Below, one piece after another: positions 37,822 to 46,171 of a DNA stretch of 64,000 nucleotides. Each line of letters starts with the position of its first letter. Position 1 is the stretch's first letter. The notes below the pieces were generated by a model. The model made no database searches, was not told the DNA's origin, and worked only from the letters and a program-made list of their open reading frames with translations. This stretch comes from Leptolyngbya sp. O-77 (GTDB lineage Bacteria > Cyanobacteriota > Cyanobacteriia > Elainellales > Elainellaceae). Both the position numbers and the translations under genes were made by a program. The stretch spans positions 3,881,001 through 3,945,000 of the forward strand of contig NZ_AP017367.1 in NCBI RefSeq assembly GCF_001548395.1, written 5' to 3'.

Positions 37822-38397
37822 ATGAATGATTTGCTGCTTCTGAGTCCCTATTTGAGGCAGGCGCTGAATGTACTGGTGACGGCTGGCTCGGTTTTGGCGT
37901 GTTTGCTCATCTTGCCAACCCGGTTTGTGGGCATGGAACTGCTGGGGGTGGGGCCGAACTGGCTGCTGATCTGGGTTGTGGCCTGGAGTATCAAGCGATC
38001 GCCCTGGCAGGGTGCGATCGCCGGAATTGCACTGGGACTGCTGCAAGACGGCATGACAGCGGCCAATCCAACCCACACGCTGAGTCTCGCGCTGGTCGGC
38101 ATTCTCACGGCGCTTATTCAAAAGCAGCGCTACATCCAGGAAGACTTTATTTCAGTGGCGCTGATCGTGTTCGGCATGGCGGTCATTGCAGAAACCGTGA
38201 CCGCGTTTCAATTTATGCTTCAAGACCTGCGGATGCCTGATCGCCTCTCCTCGCGCACGCTTTCAGAAATTTGGAACTATCATCAGCAGATTGCCCTCTG
38301 CTCTGCTATTCTCAGTAGCCTCTGGGCTCCGGCACTGTATTACCCGCTGAATCGCTGGTGGCAGCGAGTGAGTCTGGCGGATCAATTCCAGGCCTAG
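37822..38397 (+). CDS. mreD: Rod-shape-determining membrane protein MreD
   Basis: 191 residues with about five membrane segments (LLIWVVAWSIKRSPWQGAIAG and GIALGLLQDGM are typical). Member of the elongasome with MreC and PBP2/RodA. ATG 37822, 17 bp after mreC, clearly the same operon. The sequence is weakly conserved as usual for MreD; the call rests on position plus hydropathy and length. Confidence 0.93.
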   Translation: MNDLLLLSPYLRQALNVLVTAGSVLACLLILPTRFVGMELLGVGPNWLLIWVVAWSIKRSPWQGAIAGIALGLLQDGMTAANPTHTLSLALVGILTALIQKQRYIQEDFISVALIVFGMAVIAETVTAFQFMLQDLRMPDRLSSRTLSEIWNYHQQIALCSAILSSLWAPALYYPLNRWWQRVSLADQFQA

Positions 38398-38716
38398 AGA
38401 GGAACTGGGGCGTTATCACTGATCCACGGTGTCTAAAATTTTTTGATCAACTTGGTCAACAACGCATCTCTCGATGCCCATTGACAGGGATAATAGGGAT
38501 TAGCTGAAATCTTGCTCAGTCTGGCTTCCAGAGAAAGCTCTAAGTACTTTTACTCAAAGCTGATAAGCTAAGCGACCGGAGCAGGACTTTCAGCTAGAAG
38601 ATTAGATGACGAGCGAGAGGATGTAGGGTTTTCCTGCATTTTCTGGACGAAAAAAGCTTTTGCGAACACCTAGACGCATTGAACACACAGACGCATTTCT
38701 TGGAGCGATCGCAACA
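38398..38716. other. Spacer after mreD
   Basis: 319 bp. A short inverted pair (TTGATCAACTTGGTCAA) lies near 38442-38458. No clear terminator or small ORF. The promoter of the Ala/Pro-rich gene must lie here or upstream. Confidence 0.35.
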
Positions 38717-39148
38717 ATGGGTTTAATTAAGAAACTACTTGGGGGACTGTTCTCGTTATTGAGTGGGCTGGGCAAGCTGCTGGGCTTGGGCAAGTCTTCA
38801 GAATATTTTCTAGAGGCTGAGCCTTCTAATAGTGCTGCTCCTGCAGCTCCGGTAGCGGCTGCCCCTGCGACAACCGAAGTGCCTGCGGCTGCCCCTGCAC
38901 CTGCGGCGGCTGTGGCTGCGGTTGCGCCTCCTACAACGGATATCACGTCTAATGGCAAGGCTCCCGCGGCTCCGGCACCTGCGGCTGCCCCGGCTGCCAA
39001 GCCTGCACCTGAGGCTGCGCCTGCGGCTGACCAAACCTTTGCGCCGAATTTTGTGGTGTTGAGCAGCAGCCGGAGCGGCCGTCGTCGTCCTGGTCCTAGC
39101 CTCAATCCGTTCCTGGACATGGCGCGTCAGGTCAGACCCCAGGGCTAG
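38717..39148 (+). CDS. Ala/Pro-rich protein with N-terminal amphipathic helix
   Basis: 143 residues, no family I can name. The first ~25 residues (MGLIKKLLGGLFSLLSGLGK) form a basic-hydrophobic amphipathic helix suited to membrane-surface binding, followed by SSEYFLEAE. Residues ~35-110 are low-complexity Ala/Pro/Val/Thr. The end is different: FVVLSSSRSGRRRPGPSLNPFLDMAR, basic and probably conserved. It reads as a membrane-tethered, disordered linker with a terminal docking motif. ATG 38717; a 14-bp-stem terminator follows. Position after mreBCD suggests, but does not show, an envelope role. Confidence 0.75.
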   Translation: MGLIKKLLGGLFSLLSGLGKLLGLGKSSEYFLEAEPSNSAAPAAPVAAAPATTEVPAAAPAPAAAVAAVAPPTTDITSNGKAPAAPAPAAAPAAKPAPEAAPAADQTFAPNFVVLSSSRSGRRRPGPSLNPFLDMARQVRPQG

Positions 39149-39213
39149 GGCTGGTTTTTGCTTAGGTCTTGGCTAGATTTTTTGAGATTAGATTAAATTT
39201 TTGGCTGGATTGG

Positions 39214-39247
39214 AAGCTGCTGTTGAAGGGTTCAACGGCAGCTTTTT
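39214..39247 (+). terminator. Intrinsic terminator after the Ala/Pro-rich gene
   Basis: AAGCTGCTGTTGAA (39214-39227) pairs with TTCAACGGCAGCTT (39231-39244), 14 bp with one G-U pair, GGG loop, followed by TTTTTG. Confidence 0.92.
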
Positions 39248-39407
39248 GTTTAGCTTTTTGTCTTGAAATTTGATCTTGTGCCAAGTTTTTGGAATTCTCG
39301 CGGGCGCGGCTCCTAGCCATCATGCAGATGCATAAGTTCTATTCTCTCTGTGTAAATCCTGTTTAAGCTAGAGGTAGCCAACTCACTGAAACCAGAGATA
39401 AGTCGCG

Positions 39408-40031
39408 ATGGTTGCAATTGTCAAAAAGCCCCTTACCTTTGAGGAATTTCTCAACTGGGATGATGGCTCCGGCAGGTCCTTTGAGTTGGTGAATGGAGTT
39501 GCGATGCCCCTCAGCGAACCAACTGCGAAACATGAGGATGTCGTGGAGGGATTATGTCGTCTTTTGGTTGATCATTGCCAATCGCTCAAGCTGCCCTACG
39601 TACCTCGCCAGGGCAAACAAGTAAGGCTTGTCGCCAGGTCCGGTGAACCTCAATCCAGCCGCAAGGCAGATATCGTCGTGTTTGCCAAAGAAGAATGGGA
39701 CAGAATGCGTGAAAGTTCTGCCCCGGCTGCGGCGTATATTCCACCGCCTCTGGTGATTGAAGTGGTTAGCACCAACTGGCGCGATGACTATCGAATTAAA
39801 CTGAATGAGTACGAAACCTTGGGAATTTTAGAGTATTGGATTGTGGATTATGCAGGGCTGGGCGGTGTGCAGTATATCGGCTCTCCCAAGCAGCCAACCA
39901 TCACAGTTAATTCCCTGATTGATGGGGAATACCAGGCGCAGCAATACCAGGGCGAAACCTCGATTGTGTCGCCGACGTTTCCGCAGTTACAGTTGGCGAT
40001 CGCCCAGATTATTGCCATGACTGAAACGTAG
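39408..40031 (+). CDS. Uma2 family (DUF820) endonuclease-like protein
   Basis: 207 residues. PD-(D/E)XK-like fold of the Uma2 family, greatly expanded in cyanobacteria: LTFEEFLNWDDGSGRSFELVNG at the start, SRKADIVVFAKEEW (Asp), PPPLVIEVVSTNW (Glu-x-Val) and RIKLNEYETLGILEYWIVD (Lys/Glu...Tyr-Trp). The catalytic residues expected for a nuclease are present, but the biological role of the family is unknown; some copies lie near transposons. It stands alone here. Confidence 0.9.
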   Translation: MVAIVKKPLTFEEFLNWDDGSGRSFELVNGVAMPLSEPTAKHEDVVEGLCRLLVDHCQSLKLPYVPRQGKQVRLVARSGEPQSSRKADIVVFAKEEWDRMRESSAPAAAYIPPPLVIEVVSTNWRDDYRIKLNEYETLGILEYWIVDYAGLGGVQYIGSPKQPTITVNSLIDGEYQAQQYQGETSIVSPTFPQLQLAIAQIIAMTET

Positions 40032-40075
40032 GATTCATTCACCCGACTTTGTATCAACTCAACCAATCAAAAAAA

Positions 40076-40834
40076 TTAGCCGCTGGAAGACGTGTCTTGC
40101 TCCAGGGCCGCTGCAAGGATTGACAGCGCGGCCGCAGGTGCGGTGGTGGCTCGCAGCACGCGCCGCCCCAGCGACACGACTCGATAGCCTACGGCGATCG
40201 CCCTGTCGATTTCGGCATTCGTCCAGCCGCCTTCTGGGCCAATAGCGATCGCAATCGGTTTTGTTGATGGGGATGCGCTATGCGCTGATAGGAGGATACT
40301 GAGCAAATGGGGGCGATCGCCCCTTGCTTCGCACAGATAAGCGTCATAGGTTCCCGCATTCCAAACGTTTAGCGCCTCGCTCCAGGGCTGTGGATCGAAG
40401 ATCGTTGGCACAAACTGGCGTTCGGATTGCTCAGCGGCCTCTTGGGCAATGCGCCGCCAGCGGTCGAGCTTTTGGGGACTGGGATGGAGCAGCGTGCGAT
40501 CGCTCAAAATCGGCACAATCTGCGCTGCGCCTAGTTCCGTTGCTTGGCGGACGACATCGTCCATGCCCTGACCCTTGAGCATGGACATCAGCAGCGCGAC
40601 AGAGCGTGGCAGTTCCGTTGCTGCAATCGGGGTTTGTTCCTCCAAAATTTGCATCTGGTCGGGCGGCTCGACCGAAACCAGCCAGCAGTGCCCCAGACCG
40701 TCCATTGCCAGAAGGCGATCGCCCCCCTGAAGCCGCAACACCCGCCATAAATAGTGCTGCTGCTCTGGCGTAAGCCAGATATCAGACCCGCTGATTTGGG
40801 CGGGTGCAATGGTAAGCCGCTGAAGCTGGGACAC
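40076..40834 (-). CDS. rsmE: 16S rRNA (uracil-1498 N3) methyltransferase RsmE
   Basis: 252 residues. N-terminal PUA-like domain (HYLWRVLRLQGGDRLLAMDG), then the SPOUT domain with AIAIGPEGGWTNAEID and VSLGRRVLRATTAPAAAL, the trefoil-knot SAM site. It methylates U1498 in the ribosomal decoding region. It follows the anti-sigma gene by 54 bp on the minus strand. Confidence 0.94.
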   Translation of the reverse strand: MSQLQRLTIAPAQISGSDIWLTPEQQHYLWRVLRLQGGDRLLAMDGLGHCWLVSVEPPDQMQILEEQTPIAATELPRSVALLMSMLKGQGMDDVVRQATELGAAQIVPILSDRTLLHPSPQKLDRWRRIAQEAAEQSERQFVPTIFDPQPWSEALNVWNAGTYDAYLCEARGDRPHLLSILLSAHSASPSTKPIAIAIGPEGGWTNAEIDRAIAVGYRVVSLGRRVLRATTAPAAALSILAAALEQDTSSSG

Positions 40835-40888
40835 AGGGGATGCAGCAGGAATCAGGGATTGGCAAATTAGCGCTCGAACACCTATCGC

Positions 40889-41608
40889 CTAGCGCATTTG
40901 AAGCTGAAAATACTCATCGTCTAGCGAAGTCCGCACCAAAAACATGCAGCCCCCCACCGTTTCAGATGGCTCATGCACCGTTCCCTGGCGAGAGCGAATA
41001 TAGTCCCCCGCGCCGTATACTTCACCATCGATCCTCAAGTCTCCATCGAGCATGTAAATCTCTTCGGGAGCTGCATGACGATGAATCGGATAGACTGCAC
41101 CCGGTTCTGCCTTGAGCAGTGCGGTTACTTCTCGCTTTGCCAGATCTACGTAGAGCGGCGCAACGGAAACGCCAGGAACCCGGTAGGGCTGCCAGTCGAG
41201 GTCGCGGCCGCGCACCGTCAGTCGGTTGCCGCTAGAAAACTGGCGCATCAATATCCGTGCGGCTGCGACTGCCTCTCGCATCTGGCGGAACGAAAAAGCA
41301 GCGAGGGGTTCTGCGGCTGGCGGAGGAGCGGCTTCGGACAGGCTTGAGCCAGCAGGCTGAACCGCGTCCTGATGGAGGCGCTGAAACAGTCGATCTTTTA
41401 AGTCGGCAGCGGGCGACATCCAATCCAAACTGTAGGGCAGCGTTGCCACAGTTTCTTCCAGTTCGGCCATTTCGGTAGCCAGTTCTGGACATTCTTCTAG
41501 ATAGTCGTTGATTTGCTGAAGACCAGTCTCGTCGAGCAACCCCAGGGCATACAGCGCGGTCAGGTCACACAAGCAAGGGGCGTGATCCATAGTTACTACT
41601 GTCGTCAT
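40889..41608 (-). CDS. Cupin-type anti-sigma factor (ChrR-like)
   Basis: 239 residues. The N-terminal half is a helical anti-sigma region (LCDLTALYALGLLDETGLQQINDYLEECPELATEMAELEE). His9, Cys12 and Cys14 could help bind zinc, though the spacing (HxxCxC) differs from the classic HxxxCxxC. The C-terminal cupin has HRHAAPEEIYMLDG and a later His (GTVHEP). ChrR proteins of this build hold an ECF sigma factor and release it under oxidative stress such as singlet oxygen. It lies 161 bp downstream of the ECF sigma gene on the same strand. The sigma/anti-sigma pairing is inference from order and fold. Confidence 0.87.
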   Translation of the reverse strand: MTTVVTMDHAPCLCDLTALYALGLLDETGLQQINDYLEECPELATEMAELEETVATLPYSLDWMSPAADLKDRLFQRLHQDAVQPAGSSLSEAAPPPAAEPLAAFSFRQMREAVAAARILMRQFSSGNRLTVRGRDLDWQPYRVPGVSVAPLYVDLAKREVTALLKAEPGAVYPIHRHAAPEEIYMLDGDLRIDGEVYGAGDYIRSRQGTVHEPSETVGGCMFLVRTSLDDEYFQLQMR

Positions 41609-41769
41609 TTCTTCATCCTAGCTCGTGGATTGGATAGGTAGTCTGAAACCCCCAAACCAGTTGTTCAATGCTGATCCAATATCTCCCCCAGTGGCTTTTT
41701 AGGCATTTTGCGCTTTGCATCTGCGCTGGTTAAGCCGTGGGCTTTACAAAGAACCCTCATAGAGATCAA

Positions 41770-42351
41770 TCACTCCAGCCAGTCGAGCGCTTCAAGTGCT
41801 TGCCGGAGCTTGTTCAAACCCAGACGGATGCGCGTTTTCACTGTTCCCAGGGATTTCCCCGTCTTGGCTGCGATTTCTACATGAGTTAGCCCTTGATAGT
41901 AGGCTAGCTCGATTACCTCCCGTTGTTCTGTGGGCAATCGCTGCATTGCTGCCAACACGCGATCGCGCCGTTCATTTATTAATACGTCTTCCGTTGGGTC
42001 TGAGATCTGTGTCTGGGAGACTGTTTTTGCGGCTTCGGTAGAAGACTCGACAGCTTTGCTAACCCGCTGGAGCGATCGCAGTCGGTCGAGCGAGCGGCTG
42101 CGGGTCAGCATAAACAGCCATGCGTCTACCCGGCCGCGCTGGGGATCATAGCGTTTTGCCAGCTTCCACACCTGGCTAAACACATCCAGCACAATTTCCT
42201 CTGCTTCTTCGACTGATCCCAAAATCCGAAACGCTAGGGAATACAGCACTCGCGCATAGCGATCGTACAGGGTCGAGAGAGCAGATTGATCCTGCTGGGC
42301 AATACGGGCCAACAGGTGGGATTCCTCGGAGGTTGAGGGCTGAGAGGTCAT
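41770..42351 (-). CDS. ECF-type RNA polymerase sigma factor
   Basis: 193 residues with region 2 (LYDRYARVLYSLAFRILGSVEEAEEIVLDVFSQVWK) and region 4 (LPTEQREVIELAYYQGLTHVEIAAKTGKSLGTVKTRIRLGLNKLRQ), no region 1 or 3: the group 4 layout. The neighbouring cupin anti-sigma suggests a stress regulon. ATG 42351. It lies 70 bp downstream of ftsY on the same strand. Symbol left empty since cyanobacterial ECF naming needs a tree. Confidence 0.92.
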   Translation of the reverse strand: MTSQPSTSEESHLLARIAQQDQSALSTLYDRYARVLYSLAFRILGSVEEAEEIVLDVFSQVWKLAKRYDPQRGRVDAWLFMLTRSRSLDRLRSLQRVSKAVESSTEAAKTVSQTQISDPTEDVLINERRDRVLAAMQRLPTEQREVIELAYYQGLTHVEIAAKTGKSLGTVKTRIRLGLNKLRQALEALDWLE

Positions 42352-42421
42352 GAGTCAGGATTTGGGGGGGCAAATTGGTCTGTATCCCAGACTAAGACAT
42401 GTGAGTCTAGACCAGTCCAGA

Positions 42422-43990
42422 CTAGCCGCTCAACAGTGCTTCAACAAATTCATAGCTGGAGAAGGGGCGCAAATCTTCGATGCCTTCGCCTGCGCCGATA
42501 AAGCGAATGGGCAACCCCAACTGCTGCACTACCGCCAGGGCAATGCCGCCTTTGGCTGTGCCATCTAGCTTGGTTAACACGACCCCGCTTAGCTGGGCAG
42601 CGTCCGAGAAGACTTCTGCCTGACGCAAACCGTTTTGCCCCAGGGTAGAGTCCAGCACCAGCAGCGACTCGACACGCGCATCCGGCGCTTTTTTGTCGAT
42701 GATGCGGCGAACTTTGGCGAGTTCATCCATCAGGTTTTTCTTGTTTTGCAGCCGGCCGGCTGTGTCAATGAGCAGCAGTTCAGTGCCTCGTGCCTGGGCA
42801 GCCGTGATTGCGTCGAATACAACGGCTGCGGGGTCGGTATTTTTGCCAGGGTTGGCGATGACTTCTACGTTGCTGCGATCGCCCCACACTTTCACCTGCT
42901 GCACGGCGGCGGCTCGGAAGGTGTCGGCTGCGCCAATCAGGGTTTTGTAGCCCGATTTTTGGGCGATGTGGGCGATTTTGCCGATGGTTGTGGTTTTGCC
43001 TGCGCCGTTGACCCCTGTGATGAGCCAGATGTTCAGGGTATCCTTCTCTGGGGCAAAGGTGGGGCTAATAGGCTTGCCGCCGGGGTTGTCGAGCATGTCT
43101 CGCAGGATTTGTTTGAGGTAGGCGATCGCCGCTTCGGGGGGCAGAGATTCCTGGCGTAGTTTGTCCTGCAAGCGCTCGATAATCAGATCTGTTGCTTCCA
43201 CGCCCACATCTGCCTGGAGCAACAGCGACTCGATCTCCATCACCGCGTCCTGGTTGAGCGGCCCCTGACCCACGATCGCCCGCAGTTGGTTCACCAAGCT
43301 GCGCCGCGTCTTGTCGAGGCCCTGGCGCAGCCGCTTCAGCCAGGTGATTTCCTCTAGGTCTACTTGGTCGGCCCGGCGGCCCTGGGAGGCTAGCACCTGC
43401 GCCGACCAGAGAAAGCTTTCATCCAGGGGGAGATCTGGCTCTGGGGCTGAGTCCGTTGGGCTAGCTGCTTCAGGAGCCAGTTTTTCAGCTTCCGCTGCTG
43501 CTTCAGCCGCTTCTGCTTTGAGTTGCTCCAAGCGGGCCTGACGCTCGGCCTCAGCCTGTGCCCAAAAGGGGAGCGGGGGCGCAGCCGTCTCTGGCGCGGT
43601 TTCTGGCGCGGTTTCTGGCAGGGTTTCTGGCGCGGCAGCCGTCGATAGTCCGCTGGGCGCTACTGCTTCGGCGGGTTTCAATGCGGTTTCTCTGGCAGCA
43701 GCCGATTGGGCCGCCCCTAACGCTGCTTCGTCCGTCGTAGCGGGTTCTGTTTCTGGCTCTATGGCAGTTGCGGGCGCAGTGACCACAGCGGCTTCTTGCT
43801 GGCGCTTTTGAATATTTTTGTAGGCAGACTTGGCCCAGGCGAGATAGTCTTGGGCGATTGCCGCTTCACCCGCAGCAGCATCGGCAGACGCTTGCGACTC
43901 TGGCGCTGGGGCAGCGTCTTTCTGTGGCTCTGGCTCTGCCTCGGCGGGCTGGTTTTCGTATTGACGGTTGAACCAATTAAACGACGACAT
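42422..43990 (-). CDS. ftsY: Signal recognition particle receptor FtsY
   Basis: 522 residues. Residues 1-~200 form a long Ala/Pro/Glu-rich acidic domain. The NG core follows: four-helix N domain (LRQGLDKTRRSLVNQLRAI), G1 GVNGAGKTTTIGK, G3 DTAGR, G4 TKLDGTAKGG and the C-terminal GAGEGIEDLRPF motif. It docks ribosome-SRP complexes at the membrane. ATG 43990 (MSSFNWFNRQY) matches the family start. The acidic domain contains a 12-bp DNA tandem repeat (~43589-43636) that encodes ETAP units. Confidence 0.95.
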   Translation of the reverse strand: MSSFNWFNRQYENQPAEAEPEPQKDAAPAPESQASADAAAGEAAIAQDYLAWAKSAYKNIQKRQQEAAVVTAPATAIEPETEPATTDEAALGAAQSAAARETALKPAEAVAPSGLSTAAAPETLPETAPETAPETAAPPLPFWAQAEAERQARLEQLKAEAAEAAAEAEKLAPEAASPTDSAPEPDLPLDESFLWSAQVLASQGRRADQVDLEEITWLKRLRQGLDKTRRSLVNQLRAIVGQGPLNQDAVMEIESLLLQADVGVEATDLIIERLQDKLRQESLPPEAAIAYLKQILRDMLDNPGGKPISPTFAPEKDTLNIWLITGVNGAGKTTTIGKIAHIAQKSGYKTLIGAADTFRAAAVQQVKVWGDRSNVEVIANPGKNTDPAAVVFDAITAAQARGTELLLIDTAGRLQNKKNLMDELAKVRRIIDKKAPDARVESLLVLDSTLGQNGLRQAEVFSDAAQLSGVVLTKLDGTAKGGIALAVVQQLGLPIRFIGAGEGIEDLRPFSSYEFVEALLSG

Positions 43991-44261
43991 AGGGAGGGTC
44001 GGGGAGTTAGGGATATTGCTCTGGATCAGGAGCAAACGCCCAAGAGCGCCTGGAGCCGCTGCATCCAGATTTCCGCTTCATCTAGCTTATAGTGCTTGCG
44101 TCTTTCCTGGTGAAGAGATTTCCGCCAGCCTGGGACAGGGCAAGGCTGAAAGTGCGGCCCATCAGGATGGCTGCTGGGAAAGTCTGATAGCGCCTTATAC
44201 GGAGCCTTATCTAGAACATTTAGAACTGGAAAGCCTGGGCAGCGGATGATCTGAGGGGTCT

Positions 44262-44939
44262 TCAGGCTTTTTCGAGCTTGTCTTCAGGTTTGTCTTCGAG
44301 CTTGTCTTCGGGCTTGTTTTCGGGCTTGTCTTCGGGCTTTTCGACCACCCGCCGCAGCACGCCATTGATAAAGCGATGTCCGTCGTCGTCGCTATAGCGC
44401 TTGGCTAGCTCAACGGCTTCGTTAATGGCCACTTTGTCAGGAATGCCCATGTACTGAAACTCCGCCACGGCCAGCCGCAGAATATCGCGGTCGATCTGGG
44501 GAAGCCGATGAAGCTGCCAGTCTATCATTGCGGCGGAAATAATCTGGTCAATTTCGGCGCGGCGGATGCTGACGGTTTGCAGCAGCGCCAGGGTGTAGTC
44601 GCGCACCTCCTGATGGTTAGCGAGTTGCAAAATTTCCGGCAGTTCGACGGCGGTGCCAATCCGGTTGATGGCTGCCTGAGCTAGTTCCAGCGCTTCTTTC
44701 ACCATGACGCGGGCGCTGTCCAGATCTTGGGCTTTGGTTTCACTGGCTAATAGGCGATCGCTCCCCCGCTCGACCTCGGCGGCGGCGGTTTCCAGCAGGT
44801 CGTGAACTTCGCCTGTCAGCGTCCGCACAGCGGCCAGGGCGACGGACTGAAGCTGTTGAGCCTCCAGTTTTTCGGGCTTGGAGGGAAGCTGGCTCATGCT
44901 CAGCAGCGCCAGTTCTCGCGCGATGCGTCGAGCTTGCAT
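44262..44939 (-). CDS. nusB: Transcription antitermination factor NusB with KPED-repeat tail
   Basis: 225 residues. The N-terminal RNA-binding helix is MQARRIARELALLSMSQ, followed by a longer-than-usual middle segment and the core ELPEILQLANHQEVRDYTLALL...IDWQLHRLPQIDRDILRLAVAEFQYM...KVAINEAVELAKRYSDDDGHRFINGVL. The last ~25 residues are a (K/N)PED-type four-residue repeat, highly charged. NusB joins NusE/S10 in rRNA antitermination. It sits between DUF502 (60 bp upstream) and ftsY in the usual cyanobacterial order. Confidence 0.93.
   Translation of the reverse strand: MQARRIARELALLSMSQLPSKPEKLEAQQLQSVALAAVRTLTGEVHDLLETAAAEVERGSDRLLASETKAQDLDSARVMVKEALELAQAAINRIGTAVELPEILQLANHQEVRDYTLALLQTVSIRRAEIDQIISAAMIDWQLHRLPQIDRDILRLAVAEFQYMGIPDKVAINEAVELAKRYSDDDGHRFINGVLRRVVEKPEDKPENKPEDKLEDKPEDKLEKA
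44274..44340. repeat. 12-bp tandem repeat inside nusB
   Basis: About five to six units of TTGTCTTCGGGC-type sequence (with variants TTGTCTTCGAGC, TTGTTTTCGGGC) encode the KPED/KLED tail. In-frame 12-bp expansion adds four residues per unit without breaking the gene. Confidence 0.85.
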
Positions 44940-44999
44940 TTCGGGTTCTCAATCCTTAAAAAATTCGAGTGGAAACAGAGGGCCGGCTGGTGGAAAGGC

Positions 45000-45872
45000 T
45001 CAAGTTGGGTCGGATGGCAGTGGCATGGACTGACGCTTGGCTTCGGGGGAGGCGTTTTCAAACGGCGGCTCCATCAGTGGTTCATCCAAGACCAAATCGA
45101 GGGGACGGATGTCTTTGACCGCAGCAGGGCGATCGCCATAGCTGCTCGTTCCTAGGTTAGCAGGGTTCAGCCCGCCCGTCGCAAGGGTTCCCGTGGGCAG
45201 GTTTCCGGGTGGCAGTCCGCCTGCGGGCAGCGCACTGGCCAGGTTGGGGCCGACAATGCCGCCAGAGACAACCACCTTAAAGGCATCTTCTACCGACATT
45301 GCCAGGTTGATGACTTCGGTCTCTGGCACGACTGCATACCAGCCCGTCGTGGGGTTGGGGGTAGTGGGAATGAACAGGCTCAGCATCTTGCCCGACAGGG
45401 GGCCGGCGATATCGGCGGTGAATGCGCTGGTAACGAAGGCGATCGCCCACACGCCGCGTCGGGGATATTCCACCAGCACCACTCGCCGGAAACGGTCGTT
45501 CGTATCGCGCAGCAGCGTTTCCAGCAGTTGCTTCAGGGTCTTGTAGACTGCTCCTGCCAGCGGAATGGCTTGCAGCAGGCGCTCGCCCACGTCCAGCAGC
45601 CAGCGTCCAGCGATGTTGCGAGCCATCAGCCCAATCAGCAGAATCAGCGCCAGCGGCACCGTAAAACCCACCACCAGGTTCAGGAAATCGCCTAGAATCG
45701 GCGGAAAATCGTTGAATGGGTTGATTTGCTTAGGAATTCGCGTCAAAAAGGCGATCGCCCAACTGGCGATCGTAAACGACAGCCAGATCGTCGTAGCCAG
45801 CGGAATGACGACCAGTAGACCTGCGATCAGGTCGTTTTTCAAATCCTGTTTGAAGCGTTGAAGAACGGACAA
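45000..45872 (-). CDS. DUF502 family membrane protein
   Basis: 290 residues. Two N-terminal membrane segments (LIAGLLVVIPLATTIWLSF; FLNLVVGFTVPLALILLIGLMA) then a soluble beta-rich domain (VVLVEYPRRGVWAIAFVTS; LFIPTTPNPTTGWY; SVEDAFKVVVSGGIV), the full set of DUF502 landmarks. The last ~70 residues are a Pro/Gly/Leu-rich extension. Function unknown; plant relatives (COV/LCV) act at Golgi membranes. First gene of a DUF502-nusB-ftsY run. Confidence 0.9.
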   Translation of the reverse strand: MSVLQRFKQDLKNDLIAGLLVVIPLATTIWLSFTIASWAIAFLTRIPKQINPFNDFPPILGDFLNLVVGFTVPLALILLIGLMARNIAGRWLLDVGERLLQAIPLAGAVYKTLKQLLETLLRDTNDRFRRVVLVEYPRRGVWAIAFVTSAFTADIAGPLSGKMLSLFIPTTPNPTTGWYAVVPETEVINLAMSVEDAFKVVVSGGIVGPNLASALPAGGLPPGNLPTGTLATGGLNPANLGTSSYGDRPAAVKDIRPLDLVLDEPLMEPPFENASPEAKRQSMPLPSDPT

Positions 45873-46171
45873 CCCAGTATCTCCCTGATAAACAAGCTGA
45901 GATAAACAAGCCCAGTGCGGATGAGCGGGTGAACAAGCGTCTGTAAAAAAGTATCTGAATCTACAATCTAGCAGGTTAAGGCGGGGTTATCAGTGCTGCC
46001 TCTAGGGGAGCCTATTTTAGGGGATTGCTCTGGGAGACTGCTGCCCTAGTTAGCAGGTTACTTTATTTGTACGATTTGTAAAGAATTATTTCAAGTTTCA
46101 GGGCTACATTTGCCGTTTCTCAGGGGAGATGCAGGAGCAGCGATCGCCCGTTCCAAGCGAGTTATACCGAG
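45873..46171. other. Spacer GT2 gene / DUF502
   Basis: 299 bp. GAGTTATA occurs twice at ~46159-46177 (gagttatacc, gagttatatcc), and HIP1 flanks both sides. It should hold the minus-strand promoter of the DUF502 gene. No gene seen. Confidence 0.35.
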
